Shown here in pieces: positions 46,361 through 55,733 of a stretch of DNA of 64,000 bases. Each line of letters opens with the position of its first letter. The stretch's first letter is position 1. Below the pieces are notes generated by a model. It had not been told where the DNA came from, ran no database searches, and worked only from the letters and a program-made list of their open reading frames with translations. Made by a program: the position numbers and the translations under genes. Location: NCBI GenBank assembly GCA_023910675.1, contig JAAVWC010000009.1, positions 62,001 through 126,000 of the forward strand, in the 5' to 3' direction. Origin of the DNA: Gemmatimonas sp. (GTDB lineage Bacteria > Gemmatimonadota > Gemmatimonadetes > Gemmatimonadales > Gemmatimonadaceae).

Positions 46361-48444
46361 TTCGCCAACCGCAGTTCAATCGGCTGCCCCACCGGCGCAA
46401 TCCGTACCAGGCGCTTGCTCTGCTTGTCCACGTAGAACACGCTCGACGACTCGCCGCCCGTCTGTTCGATCTTCCAGGTGTCGAACGTCCCGGCGGGTAC
46501 CGTCACCGATTCGCTGCCGACCACGGTGAGCTTGATCGGCTCTACCGTGCCCTTGCCGGCCTCGAACACGTTCACCGTGAAGCTCGCCTTGTCGACCCAG
46601 CGGAACAGCGGCAGTGCCGCCGTAATCGCGTCGGCGGCAATGGTGCCCTTGGGCAGTTCCGTGTCGATGGTGACCGACTTGGGGCCCTGCTGCGTCATGG
46701 TCTGGGCGCTTCCCTTGGCACGCCCACCGGCGAACGATACGTCCGTCTTGAGCTGCTGCCCCTGCATCGACATGCCCTGCTGCAACGACGTCGGCGACAG
46801 CGCCGCATCGATCTGCAAGGTGCTCTGCTGCGCCATCATGCCGTTCATGATCGACGTGTTCTCCTTGAGCGTCCATCCAGCTGTCGCCTGCTCGACCGAG
46901 ATAACGGACTGCCCCGCAGCATTGCCCTGCACGAACACCACGAAGGAATCGCGCGAAGCCTTCAACTGCGACGCATCGAAGGCCACCATCATCGTCTTGG
47001 GGGTGAGATCGGACGGCTGCATCACGTCACCGTCGGCGTTCACGATCTTCACTGGCGCGACCTTGGCGAGCTTGTCGTACAACTTGGACCCGTCACCCAC
47101 GATCACGACCAGCGCCTGTTGCGGCCGGATGACCCGACGGGCCGCTGCCGTTGCCTGCGCGATCGTGACCGCGGCCATCCTGGTGCGATACGTCTGCAGA
47201 TAGTTGGCGGGCAGGCCATACAACTTGACGGTGGCCACGCGTTCGGCGAGCTCTTGCGGCGTTTCGATGGTGAGCGGGAACGAGCCCACCATGGCACCAC
47301 GCTTGAGCTCGAACTCTTCGCGCGGAATGGCTTCGACAGTGATGCGGCGCAACTGCGCGAGCATTTCCACCATCGCCGAATCGGTGACTTCGGTGCGCAC
47401 TTCGGCATTGGCTTCGAAACGCCCCATGCCACGGGGCCGCGTGATCCGTGCATACGCGCCGTAGGTCCAGCTCTTCTGCTCGCGCAGAATGGTGAAGAGG
47501 CGTGCGTCGGTCCCGCCGCCCAGAATGGAGGTCGCAATGGCGGCCGCAAAGCGCGCAGAGTCGGCCGGGCCAATGGCGAGATTGCCCACCAGCACATTGG
47601 ACTGCACGGAGCCTGGACGATGTACCAGCAGGATCTCGGTTTTGGCGCGCGTCGGCGGTGCCGGGAACGCCACGGGTGCGCCCGTCCCGCCAACCCATCC
47701 GCTGAACGCCTTTTCCGCATCGCGCGTCAGCTGCGCGAGCGTGATGTCACCGGCCACCACCAGCAACGCCCCGCGCGGCCGGACTCGCGTGCGGTGGAAC
47801 TGCTGCAGGTCCGCACGTGAGATGGCGCGAATGGTGGCGGCGGTCGACGTGCCACCGTACGGGTGCGCCCCGTACAGCGCCGCGCGGAAATACTTGTTGG
47901 CCAGGTAACTGGGATCGGCCGCGCTGATCTGCAGCCCCGACAATGCCTGCGTGCGGGCAAGTTCGATTTCCTTGCTGTCGAGCGTCGGCCGTGCGATCAC
48001 GTCGCCAAGAATCTCGAAGGCCAGCGGCGCCGCATTCGACAGCACCGAACCGCTCACCGACAGGAAGTCGTCGTCGGAGCCAGCGGCAATCCCGCCACCT
48101 GCACTTTCGATCTCCTTCGCGATCTGTTCGGCGCTCCGCTTGCCCGCTCCCTTCGTGAGCAGCGACGCGAGCATCGTCGCCGTCCCGGTCTTGTTCGCGG
48201 GGTCGTACGCATCCCCGGCGGCGGCGACCAATCGGAAGGCCACCGTCGGATTGCGATGACTCTCCACCAACACGACGCGCACACCATTGCTGAGCGTCGC
48301 CTCCTGGAACGGCGGGAGTGATGCCGGCTTGATGGGCGCAGGGGCGGGCGGCTGCGATGGGTACGACTGTGCCGACGCCGTATACACGGGGACCAGGGCG
48401 GCGAGCGCGATCACCCGAGGGCGGAATAGATGGGAGCGGCTCAC
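46357..48444 (-). CDS. Non-catalytic M16-family subunit with extra C-terminal domain
   Basis: This 695-residue exported protein (signal peptide ALAALVPVYTASAQS) has two M16 (insulinase/processing-peptidase) halves, about 45-460. The zinc motif HxxEH is missing: the equivalent stretch reads AYDPANKTGTATMLASLLTK. The arginine/tyrosine-type site of the second half (TSILGGGTDARLFTILREQK) is kept, as expected for the partner chain of a heterodimer. A C-terminal region of about 200 residues (SVTVPAGTFDTWKIEQTGGE) resembles DUF3108-like beta domains. It starts with GTG overlapping the stop of the catalytic M16 gene by four bases, so the two are coupled. Confidence 0.85.
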   Translation of the reverse strand: MSRSHLFRPRVIALAALVPVYTASAQSYPSQPPAPAPIKPASLPPFQEATLSNGVRVVLVESHRNPTVAFRLVAAAGDAYDPANKTGTATMLASLLTKGAGKRSAEQIAKEIESAGGGIAAGSDDDFLSVSGSVLSNAAPLAFEILGDVIARPTLDSKEIELARTQALSGLQISAADPSYLANKYFRAALYGAHPYGGTSTAATIRAISRADLQQFHRTRVRPRGALLVVAGDITLAQLTRDAEKAFSGWVGGTGAPVAFPAPPTRAKTEILLVHRPGSVQSNVLVGNLAIGPADSARFAAAIATSILGGGTDARLFTILREQKSWTYGAYARITRPRGMGRFEANAEVRTEVTDSAMVEMLAQLRRITVEAIPREEFELKRGAMVGSFPLTIETPQELAERVATVKLYGLPANYLQTYRTRMAAVTIAQATAAARRVIRPQQALVVIVGDGSKLYDKLAKVAPVKIVNADGDVMQPSDLTPKTMMVAFDASQLKASRDSFVVFVQGNAAGQSVISVEQATAGWTLKENTSIMNGMMAQQSTLQIDAALSPTSLQQGMSMQGQQLKTDVSFAGGRAKGSAQTMTQQGPKSVTIDTELPKGTIAADAITAALPLFRWVDKASFTVNVFEAGKGTVEPIKLTVVGSESVTVPAGTFDTWKIEQTGGESSSVFYVDKQSKRLVRIAPVGQPIELRLAK

Positions 48445-49814
48445 GGGGTCTTGGTCTCCGGCTTGATGAGAACGATGGTGCTGTTATCGGGACGCAGATA
48501 CTTCGCGGCCACGCGCTTGATGTCCTCGACAGTCACGGCGAGGAACCGATCGATATTGCTGGTCACCGCCTTGGAGTCACCGAGATACATCGTCGCTTCC
48601 TGCAACGCTTCAGCGCGGCCCATCGAGGTCTCAAGGCCGGCGATGCGCGAAGCACGGAATGCATTCTTGGCCTTGGCCAGTTCTTCGGCGTTCACCCCGC
48701 CGCTCACGATCGACTGCACCTGCGTGGTGAGCAGCTTCTCGACGGAATCGGGGCTGACGCCCTGATTGGCGATGCCGAGGGTACCGAACACGTTGGGCCC
48801 GCGGCGCGGCCCCACACCGGCCAGCGCCTGCGCCGCCACGGCGGCCTTCGCCTCACGCACCACCGCCTGATTAAGGCGCGAGCTTTCGCCGGCACCGAGA
48901 ATCGTGCTGAGCAGTTCCAGCGCGGGCCAATCGGCACTCTTGTACTCGGGAATACGCCACAGGACGAGCACGGCCGGCAGGTTGGCTTTGCTGTCGGTGA
49001 CGCTCTTGCGCTGCAGTCCCGTGTTGAACGGCTGCTCGCATTCCACGGCCGGCGGTGTCGGACCAGCCGGGATATCGCCGAAGTACTGCGCAATCAGCGC
49101 CTTGGCTTCGCTCGGCTGGAAGTCACCGGTGACAACGAGCGTCGCGTTGTTGGGACGATAGTACGTCTTGTGAAAGTCGATGACGTCATCGAGCGTCGCC
49201 GCATTGAGATCGTCCATCGAACCGATCGTTTCGTGCGCATAGGCGAAACACGTCTTGGGGTCGATGACACTCGTGAGCGCGTTCAGGAAGGCGCCGGTAT
49301 ACGGCTGATTATCGATACGCAGCCGCCGTTCTTCCTTCACCGTCTCCCGCTGATTCTCGAAGTTTTCCTTCGTGATCTTGAGCGAGCGCATGCGGTCGGC
49401 CTCGAGCCAGAGTCCGAGGTTGAGCCGGTTGGAGGGGAGCGATTCGTAGTAGTTCGTGCGGTCGTCGGCGGTGGAGCCGTTCATGTTGCCGCCACCACGC
49501 TCGATGAGCGCCATATGGTCGCCCTTCTTCACGTTGTCCGAGCCTTGGAACATCATGTGCTCGAAGAGGTGCGCAAAGCCCGTACGCCCGGGCCGCTCGT
49601 TCCGCGCCCCCACGTTGTACCACACGTTCACCGTCACGACCTGCGCTGAATGGTCTTCGGCAAGGATGACGCGAAGGCCATTGGGCAGCGTGTAGTTCTC
49701 GTGGGTGATTGGCGCGATGGACTGCGCCTCGAGCGAAGGGAGCCCCAGCGCGAGGGCCATCGTGCACACCAGGGCACGTCTCGCGACGCGCCGCGAGGGT
49801 AGCAACATGATCAA
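48441..49814 (-). CDS. Catalytic M16-family zinc peptidase
   Basis: This 457-residue exported protein (signal ALVCTMALALGLPSLEAQS) has the inverted zinc motif HLFEHMMFQG (HxxEH), with the distal Glu expected in RETVKEERRLRIDNQP. The second inactive M16 domain follows (ILGAGESSRLNQAVVREAKA). Together with the downstream motif-less subunit it should form a two-chain processing-type peptidase in the periplasm. Substrates of such pairs include peptides and redox-cofactor precursors; none can be assigned here. The start could also be the Met two codons later. The gene is divergent from the small lipoprotein gene. Confidence 0.9.
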   Translation of the reverse strand: MIMLLPSRRVARRALVCTMALALGLPSLEAQSIAPITHENYTLPNGLRVILAEDHSAQVVTVNVWYNVGARNERPGRTGFAHLFEHMMFQGSDNVKKGDHMALIERGGGNMNGSTADDRTNYYESLPSNRLNLGLWLEADRMRSLKITKENFENQRETVKEERRLRIDNQPYTGAFLNALTSVIDPKTCFAYAHETIGSMDDLNAATLDDVIDFHKTYYRPNNATLVVTGDFQPSEAKALIAQYFGDIPAGPTPPAVECEQPFNTGLQRKSVTDSKANLPAVLVLWRIPEYKSADWPALELLSTILGAGESSRLNQAVVREAKAAVAAQALAGVGPRRGPNVFGTLGIANQGVSPDSVEKLLTTQVQSIVSGGVNAEELAKAKNAFRASRIAGLETSMGRAEALQEATMYLGDSKAVTSNIDRFLAVTVEDIKRVAAKYLRPDNSTIVLIKPETKTP

Positions 49815-50100
49815 TGCATCTCCGGAAAAGGGTATGGACAGGACGGATCAGGCTGGAGAAAGTTTCACCGGCCTTCGCCGAACCGGTACCGGCCGGGTCC
49901 GAGAAGGCACCATTCATCGCGCGTGCGGCCGCGACCGTATCGGCACAGGTCGTGCACTGCCTCAGGATGGGACGGTTATCCCGGCCACACGATCCCAGCG
50001 GAGAAAGCGCTTCTACCATCGAATGCGTGACCTCCAACCCCGACCTGATCCACCCTGGACAGGTCCTGACCTCGCCCGCCGACCCGCTCACGGAGCGCCT

Positions 50101-50574
50101 ATGACCTTCACGCACAGCATTGCCGGTGTCGCCTTCACCGTGCTCGCGTTCGCCGCCTGCGGCGATCGCGACAAGACGGACAATACCATGATGGGCGACA
50201 GCGTTGCCGCCACGTCCAACAGCGGCGGCACCCTGTCTGGCGACGACGTCGACATCGAAGGACTCGCACTCGGCCGCACGGTTGGTACCGACGGCAAGAT
50301 TACCGACAAGCTGGAGGAGTTCCGGACCACCGATACCATCGTCGCCGTGGTCGAGACCAACGAAAACGATGCGGGTAAGGAACTGAGTGCACGCTGGACG
50401 TACGGGGACGACGAGCAGTTGATCGAGGAACAGCGCCAGACCGTCGCGGCCGGCGAGAAAGCGCGCACGATGTTCCGTCTGACCAAGGCGAGCGCGTGGC
50501 CCGTAGGCACCTATCACGTGCGCCTTCTTCACAACGGCAAAGAAGTCAAGTCGGCCGACTTCACGGTGAAATAA
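50101..50574 (+). CDS. Putative lipoprotein, beta-rich
   Basis: The product has 157 residues from ATG 50101. A signal segment HSIAGVAFTVLAFAACGDRD ends in a cysteine fitting a relaxed lipobox. A low-complexity spacer follows, then a beta-rich domain (IEGLALGRTVGTDGKITDKL, EEFRTTDTIVAVVETNENDA, ARTMFRLTKASAWPVGTYHV, LLHNGKEVKSADFTVK). The end looks like an immunoglobulin-like strand pair seen in small periplasmic stress proteins. It is divergent from the M16 pair, with 286 bases between starts. Function unknown. Confidence 0.68.
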   Translation: MTFTHSIAGVAFTVLAFAACGDRDKTDNTMMGDSVAATSNSGGTLSGDDVDIEGLALGRTVGTDGKITDKLEEFRTTDTIVAVVETNENDAGKELSARWTYGDDEQLIEEQRQTVAAGEKARTMFRLTKASAWPVGTYHVRLLHNGKEVKSADFTVK

Positions 50575-50577
50575 CCA

Positions 50578-50740
50578 TGGCTCTTTCCAACAGAACGTTC
50601 GCCGCCGAGCAGGTGGCGAAGGACAACGCCACCGGCTATTCGGTGGTGAACAACCTGACGGTGCGTACGCCCTGATGAAGATCACACCAATGCCGTTGCT
50701 CCCCGAGGCGTTCAACGACACGCTGGTGATCCGTTTCTAG
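50578..50740 (+). pseudogene. Short outer-membrane protein fragment(s)
   Basis: Two short frames lie between the lipoprotein gene and the terminator: MALSNRTFAAEQVAKDNATG with ...VNNLTVRTP, and then MKITPMPLLPEAFNDTLVIR ending in Phe before TAG at 50738-50740. The final aromatic residue fits the end of an outer-membrane barrel protein. They may be leftovers of one gene or chance frames. Confidence 0.25.
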
Positions 50741-50769
50741 GGGGCAGGCGCGCCCCCACGTCCACGCAG

Positions 50770-50810
50770 GCAACGGGCTCCGCTTCTGGCGGGGCCCGTT
50801 GCTACTTTTT
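50770..50810 (+). terminator. Rho-independent terminator
   Basis: The arms GCAACGGG / CCCGTTGC with inner pairing CTCCGC/GCGGGG are followed by TACTTTTT on the plus strand. It ends plus-strand transcription from the lipoprotein gene. Its last bases overlap the stop of the convergent gene at 50802. Confidence 0.8.
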
Positions 50811-51359
50811 CCGCACCCAGCGGAACCCAATGCCAAGCGTGCTCATCGCCACGGCCTCGCCGCGTTGGCTGCCGAGGAAGGTGCGCGTAAAGAAGAGAGT
50901 GGGTGTCGAGCCCCGCAGGCGCGGGGCGCCGTAATCGAGCCGAATCGTGGTGCCCAGGCGCGCCCCCTGCCCTTGCACGCGGTAGAGCGTGGAGCCCACC
51001 ATGGCGCGCAACACGGTGGAGCGAATGTCGAAGGCACCGCCGGCCAACAGTGCGGCACGCTCCTCGAAGCGCACGTCCTGACAGCCGGTGACAGTGGGGG
51101 TCACGAAGCAGGAGTTGCCGTTGCCCACGGCAAGCGGGGTGAGCCGTGCCCCGGCAATCCACGCCCGCTTGGCGCCCTTCTTGAGCGGCGCGGTGAGGAG
51201 CAGCGAGGCCGACGCCAGCGGCGCTTCGGCGAGGGCCGTGGTGGAGGTCACCGGCCCGACTTCGATGTCGGCGGAGAGCAACCCGGTCGTGGTATAGAAG
51301 CCCATCCCCACCCCGGGGCGGCGTTGCGCGGCCGCCTGGAGCGACGGCGTACTGAGCAT
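50802..51359 (-). CDS. Probable outer-membrane beta-barrel hypothetical protein
   Basis: The product has 185 residues from ATG 51359. Amphipathic strands repeat along the length (GVGMGFYTTTGLLSADIEVG, AFDIRSTVLRAMVGSTLYRV, ARLGTTIRLDYGAPRLRG, MSTLGIGFRWVRKK), as in small outer-membrane barrels; two cysteines (NSCFVTPTVTGCQD) may form a loop disulfide. A proper signal peptide is only seen if one base is skipped near 51395, joining MFSDHLHPGSCAS to AASFPSLVALAMLSTPSLQA, so the true start may be near 51433. Function unknown. Confidence 0.55.
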   Translation of the reverse strand: MLSTPSLQAAAQRRPGVGMGFYTTTGLLSADIEVGPVTSTTALAEAPLASASLLLTAPLKKGAKRAWIAGARLTPLAVGNGNSCFVTPTVTGCQDVRFEERAALLAGGAFDIRSTVLRAMVGSTLYRVQGQGARLGTTIRLDYGAPRLRGSTPTLFFTRTFLGSQRGEAVAMSTLGIGFRWVRKK

Positions 51360-51450
51360 CGCCAGGGCGACGAGCGAAGGGAATGAAGCGGCGCAGAGGC
51401 ACAGGACCCGGGGTGAAGGTGATCGCTAAACATATCGCCTGACGCAGTCC

Positions 51451-52398
51451 TCATTGGACAGCGACCACGCCCGGTGATACCTCAGCGATGAGCAGAGTCT
51501 TTTGGCCCACCATGGTGCGCTTGTACCCGTCTGACGCGGCCCAACCGTGGGAAGCTGCAGGACACCGCTGCCGGCCCGGCGTTCGCGGTCCGCAAGCGCA
51601 TTCCCTTCCCGATGGACACCAACGGCGTGAATCGGAAGTGACCGGAAGGGGCAGGTGTTGAGCAACCTCTCCTGTGTTCCGCTGCCGCTGGTGGAAGCGC
51701 AGAACGGTCCGAATTTCCAGGGCCGAACCGTTGCGGTAGAAACGAACATACAGTGTCCCTGCATACACGGCGCAGCCGCTCTCGAACCAGGCTTCGCCTG
51801 CTGGCGCGTTGCCGGCACTTTCACCGGGTTCGGCGACCTGGACCGCGACATGCGCCCCCTGCCCTGGGCTATCGAAGATGGGCGGCACGTACACGTCGAT
51901 GCTCCCCAACCACCACTTCCATGATCCACGTCGTGCTATTGGACTGCGCCGCACTCAGGTCGCCCGTGCCGTTCGTTTGCGCCAAGGCCAGCGGCGCCTC
52001 GCTGTCGATGCAAGCGAACTGTTCACGCAGGACCCGTCCAACGTCACCTACGGAACGCGCCACGCAAACCGATTCCGTGTGGTAGCGAGCCACCTGCGAG
52101 ACGATGCCGGCCAGTTGCGCCTGGGTACGACGTGCCTGCTCTAACTCCTCGTGCATTTTTCGTACACGCGACCGGGTTTCCACCACGAGTTCAACGCAGC
52201 AATTGGCGCAACGCCGCCGCAGCGACACCGTGAACGTCCTGCGCAGAGCGCGGCCCCGACAACCGAGAGTACGAGGAGCATATCGGGGCGCGTGGTGGTG
52301 CGAGCGACCGCGTAGCCGATAGTGAGCAGCCCGGCGATCGGGGCACCCAGGACTGACAACAGCGCGGAGGCCACGGAACGATGAGGCAAGAGGCGCAC
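51451..52398 (-). pseudogene. Membrane-anchored coiled-coil protein, several frameshifts
   Basis: Joining frames by one-base skips near 52245, 52194, 51905 and 51649 gives one protein. Two membrane segments come first (SALLSVLGAPIAGLLTIGYA and MLLVLSVVGAALCAG), then a coiled coil (ELVVETRSRVRKMHEELEQA, RRTQAQLAGIVSQVARYHTE). A GAF-like or periplasmic-type domain follows (SIDVYVPPIFDSPGQGAHVA, ESGCAVYAGTLYVRFYRNGS, FRSLPIHAVGVHREGNALAD), and possibly the end TMVGQKTLLIAEVSPGVVAV. The last join is unclear and needs more than one skip. It looks like a small membrane sensor without a catalytic domain. I do not recognise the family. Confidence 0.4.
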
Positions 52399-52645
52399 GC
52401 GGCCGAATGGCAGGAGAAGACAACGCGGGTCCGGACGATTCCAAACGCCAAAGGCAACCTTACAGAACTAGACGGACAGTTTCCGAATTCTTTTCGCACC
52501 CGCACTAGAAGCGCCGCCCCAGACCGCGCTGACACATCTGTGAAACACTTTGGGGCGATACCCCTTCTATGGCGCGGGTATGCTCCGTGCCGCAGAAGTC
52601 GTGCGCCATGACTGCGACGTCCTCCACATTCCCCCTTCTCTTCGA

Positions 52646-54016
52646 ATGAACACCCGCGAGATCGTTCAACTGCTGCACCGGATTCTCGACATTGCGGCAA
52701 CGAATGGCCGCGATGCCGGCTTGGCGGAGGAACTCCGGAACTACCTCGAGAACCGTGATCTCGTGCTGCTGTGCGACGGCGATTCGCTCGTAATCAACGG
52801 CGACGATTCCGCCTCGGGGCTTTCGACGACCCGCGCCCTGCTCGCGCACCTGGGGCAGATGCAGGTACGCCGACTGTATGCGGCCCGCGGGATCACGTTG
52901 GATTCAGTCTCGAGCCTGTTCGGCGCACTGCGGGAGGGGAGCGCTGATGCGCTCAAGGAGCGTCTGGGAAGCGGCACACTGGAGAAAGTCCATGTGGAGT
53001 TCTCCGACCGTGCAATCAGTGCAGAACGGCATGCGGAGACCGACCAGGAGGAAGGCGTCGTCGAACTCATCGTCGCCCCAGTGCCGGCTGAAGCCCCTGT
53101 TGTAGTCGAGTGGGAGCTTCCCGAAGACCCAGACATCATCGAACGCGAAGTGGAGAGCCAGCTGGCGATATTTCGGCAGATGTTCGTGCAACTGGCCACG
53201 TCGAAGCAGCCACAGGAGAAGGCGGCCTTGTTCGGGGAGCTGGTCGGCATGCGCGGCGGCAATGAGGCGCTCATTTCCTTCCTGAACAGCCAGACGCGTT
53301 ACGTCGTGCTACTCGCGCTGGCACTCCTCGGCGCCCGCAAAGCCACCGAGGCAGGAGCAATCATCAGCCAGCTCATCGTCACCGCCGACCCGATCATCAA
53401 GCTTGCCTGCGTCAAGACGCTCAAGCAACTCAACGTGAAGGATCGCTGGGTCGCGTTCAATGTTGGGCTTCAGGATGACGACCCGGCGGTACGCCATGCC
53501 TGTCTCGAAGCATTCGACGACGACCCGCAGCGCCTCGCGGCGAAAACGGTGCGCGCCATGTTGCTGCGCGAGCGTGACGAACGGATGCTGACCGCGATCT
53601 CGGATCGGCTGGAGCGGTACCGCGGCTCAGAAGTCGTACGAGCGTTGTCGCAGGTGACGGTGTTTCACATCAAGGAGCGCGGTACGATCTCGGTCCTGCG
53701 CAGTCTCCTGCGCTCGCTGGTGGAACTGCAGCCGCAGTCTGCGAACCGATTGGGGCATTATCTACGCGGCTCGCCAAATCCGCTGCGTTCGGCACTGGGC
53801 GCCGAGATCATGAATGACGCCGACGCCCGCCTCGCGTCCTTCGGAAAGCTTGGCCGGAGCGATTCCGGGCAGGATCTGGTGGACGACGATGCCACCGACG
53901 ATTTGTCGCTCGACAACGACTCGATCTTCCCTGATGTCGTTCACAGCGAGCAGAGCGACCGGGGTGACGGTGAGACGGCTGTCGATGCGGCACGCGCCAA
54001 CGCCGCTGCGGCCTGA
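52646..54016 (+). CDS. HEAT-repeat-like hypothetical protein
   Basis: The product has 456 residues from ATG 52646 (MNTREIVQLLHRILDIAATN); longer upstream starts are unlikely. The N-terminal 120 residues form a separate domain (LCDGDSLVINGDDSASGLST). The middle (about 195-405) is alpha-helical with repeats of HEAT type (LLALALLGARKATEAGAIIS, IIKLACVKTLKQLNVKDRWV, DDPAVRHACLEAFDDDPQRL). The C-terminus is very acidic (DLVDDDATDDLSLDNDS). Such scaffolds bind other proteins; no partner is evident. It converges on the sensor kinase gene with 33 bases between stops. Confidence 0.72.
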   Translation: MNTREIVQLLHRILDIAATNGRDAGLAEELRNYLENRDLVLLCDGDSLVINGDDSASGLSTTRALLAHLGQMQVRRLYAARGITLDSVSSLFGALREGSADALKERLGSGTLEKVHVEFSDRAISAERHAETDQEEGVVELIVAPVPAEAPVVVEWELPEDPDIIEREVESQLAIFRQMFVQLATSKQPQEKAALFGELVGMRGGNEALISFLNSQTRYVVLLALALLGARKATEAGAIISQLIVTADPIIKLACVKTLKQLNVKDRWVAFNVGLQDDDPAVRHACLEAFDDDPQRLAAKTVRAMLLRERDERMLTAISDRLERYRGSEVVRALSQVTVFHIKERGTISVLRSLLRSLVELQPQSANRLGHYLRGSPNPLRSALGAEIMNDADARLASFGKLGRSDSGQDLVDDDATDDLSLDNDSIFPDVVHSEQSDRGDGETAVDAARANAAAA

Positions 54017-54049
54017 CTGGTGGCTCGCAACCGTCGTCACCCGACTACG

Positions 54050-55630
54050 TTACCACGGCGTGGAGCGGGGCGAGCGATCGAGGGCGCGCCGCACGGCCAC
54101 CGCCAGTTCGATGGGCGTGAACGGTCGGCGTAAGTGCACCCCGCCGTCAGTTTCGTTCTCGAGTCCGATGGCGTCACCCGTTTCGTCGAGTGTCACCAGC
54201 AAGACCGGCAGCTCCGGGAAGCGCTCGCACAGTCGCCGAAACGGATTCTCGCCGCCAGCGCCGAGCGTCACGATGTCGGCAATGAGCAGATTCGGAACGA
54301 GGTCGATCTCCCGATTGAGCAGTGGGCGGACACTGGCTGCCGTTGTCACCGTGTATCCGAGCTCCGTGAGCAGTCGTGTCATGGTGTCGAGACTGAGCGC
54401 ATCCCGCTCGAGCAGCAGAATTCGTTCGCGTCCCGTGGGCATCCGGTCCGACACACCCGCCAGACTGTCGGCGCTGGACGCTTCGCACGGCAACACCAGG
54501 CGTGCGGCGGTACCAACCCCCTCGGTAGACGAGACCAGCAATGCGCCCTCCGTTTCGTCGAGAAAGTCGGTGACGATGGACATGCCCACCCCACGATCCC
54601 CTTGCCGTGACTTCGTGGAGAAGAACGGCGTGGCGATGCGTTGCAGCATTCGCTCTTCCATGCCCTCGCCGGAGTCGAGCACGCTCACACGCACGTACGG
54701 CCCAGCGTCGGGCAGTCGATCCCATAACACACGGCCCTCTTCGCGCGGCGCGGCCGTCACCTCCATCGTGACGCCGATGGCGTACGCATCGGGGTCGTCT
54801 CCAGGCATCTGCCCCAGCCGTTTCTGCTTGGCCACCAGCGAATCGCGGGCGTTGGAGACGAGATTGAATACCGCCTGTTCGAAGTGCACCTGACTGCCGC
54901 GCACGAACACCGGCTGGGACACCGTCTCGATGCGCAGCGTGGCGTTGACCGGCAACATGGGCCGGAACAGGAGCTCCAGTTCGCGCAGCGTATCACCGAC
55001 GTTGATCACTCCGTCGTTCATGGACGGGCGATAGCGCTTCTTGAGGAGGAGCCGCGACAGATCGATGGCGCGTCCAGCGGTGCGCTTGATGGTCTGAATT
55101 TCGCGCAGGGCCGCCGGCGGCGTATTCGCAAGCATCTCGGCGAGCTCGGCGGAACAGAGTACGGAGCTGAGCAGATTCCCCAGGTCATGAGCCACGCCGA
55201 CGGCGAGCAATCCCTGCATTTCGGAACGCTGGGCGTTGCGCGTTTCCCGATGCACGGGGAGTTCGCCGGTGATATCCCGAAGGATCGTCAGCCACTGCGT
55301 CGTCTGACCGTGCTCACTCGACACTGGGGAGGTGGTCGCCTCGATGGCGCGCCACTCGCGCTCGTCGTAGCGCAGCCGGAAGTTCGTCACGAAGGTGCGG
55401 CCGCCCCGTAGCCCATTGCCAAAGGCCGTGGCGGTGGCCTGCTCCTGCAGGGGATCGAACGCGCCCAGGTAGCCTAGGAACCAGGGCGCGGCGGGCACTC
55501 GATGGCGCGGCAGGACAAACCGGCGCTCAAAGTCCACGACGCCGAAGGTGGGTTCACCGTTTGCGTCGAAGCCTGCAATGACGCAATCGGCCAGCTGGCC
55601 GAGCGCGGTGAGTACCGGAGAAACGTCCAT
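54050..55630 (-). CDS. Histidine kinase with degenerate C-terminal receiver
   Basis: The product has 526 residues. A PAS-like domain (about 10-130) precedes a HisKA box GVAHDLGNLLSSVL and an HATPase domain (FNLVSNARDSL, SVLDSGEGMEERM, GDRGVGMSIVTDF). A C-terminal receiver-like domain follows (about 405-520) in which ERDALSLDTMTRLLTEL and IADIVTLG keep some acidic residues, but the conserved Lys is replaced (LRRPFTP). It is soluble. The gene lies directly downstream of the response regulator on the same strand, 103 bases apart, so it is the likely partner kinase. Confidence 0.85.
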   Translation of the reverse strand: MDVSPVLTALGQLADCVIAGFDANGEPTFGVVDFERRFVLPRHRVPAAPWFLGYLGAFDPLQEQATATAFGNGLRGGRTFVTNFRLRYDEREWRAIEATTSPVSSEHGQTTQWLTILRDITGELPVHRETRNAQRSEMQGLLAVGVAHDLGNLLSSVLCSAELAEMLANTPPAALREIQTIKRTAGRAIDLSRLLLKKRYRPSMNDGVINVGDTLRELELLFRPMLPVNATLRIETVSQPVFVRGSQVHFEQAVFNLVSNARDSLVAKQKRLGQMPGDDPDAYAIGVTMEVTAAPREEGRVLWDRLPDAGPYVRVSVLDSGEGMEERMLQRIATPFFSTKSRQGDRGVGMSIVTDFLDETEGALLVSSTEGVGTAARLVLPCEASSADSLAGVSDRMPTGRERILLLERDALSLDTMTRLLTELGYTVTTAASVRPLLNREIDLVPNLLIADIVTLGAGGENPFRRLCERFPELPVLLVTLDETGDAIGLENETDGGVHLRRPFTPIELAVAVRRALDRSPRSTPW

Positions 55631-55733
55631 GGCCTATCGTGAAAGTACTGGCAAGCGGCGACGCGTGCACAATTTGGAACCCGGAAAGCGGCTGCTACAA
55701 ATAGCGATACGCGGTGTTTCACCGCTGAAAGCT

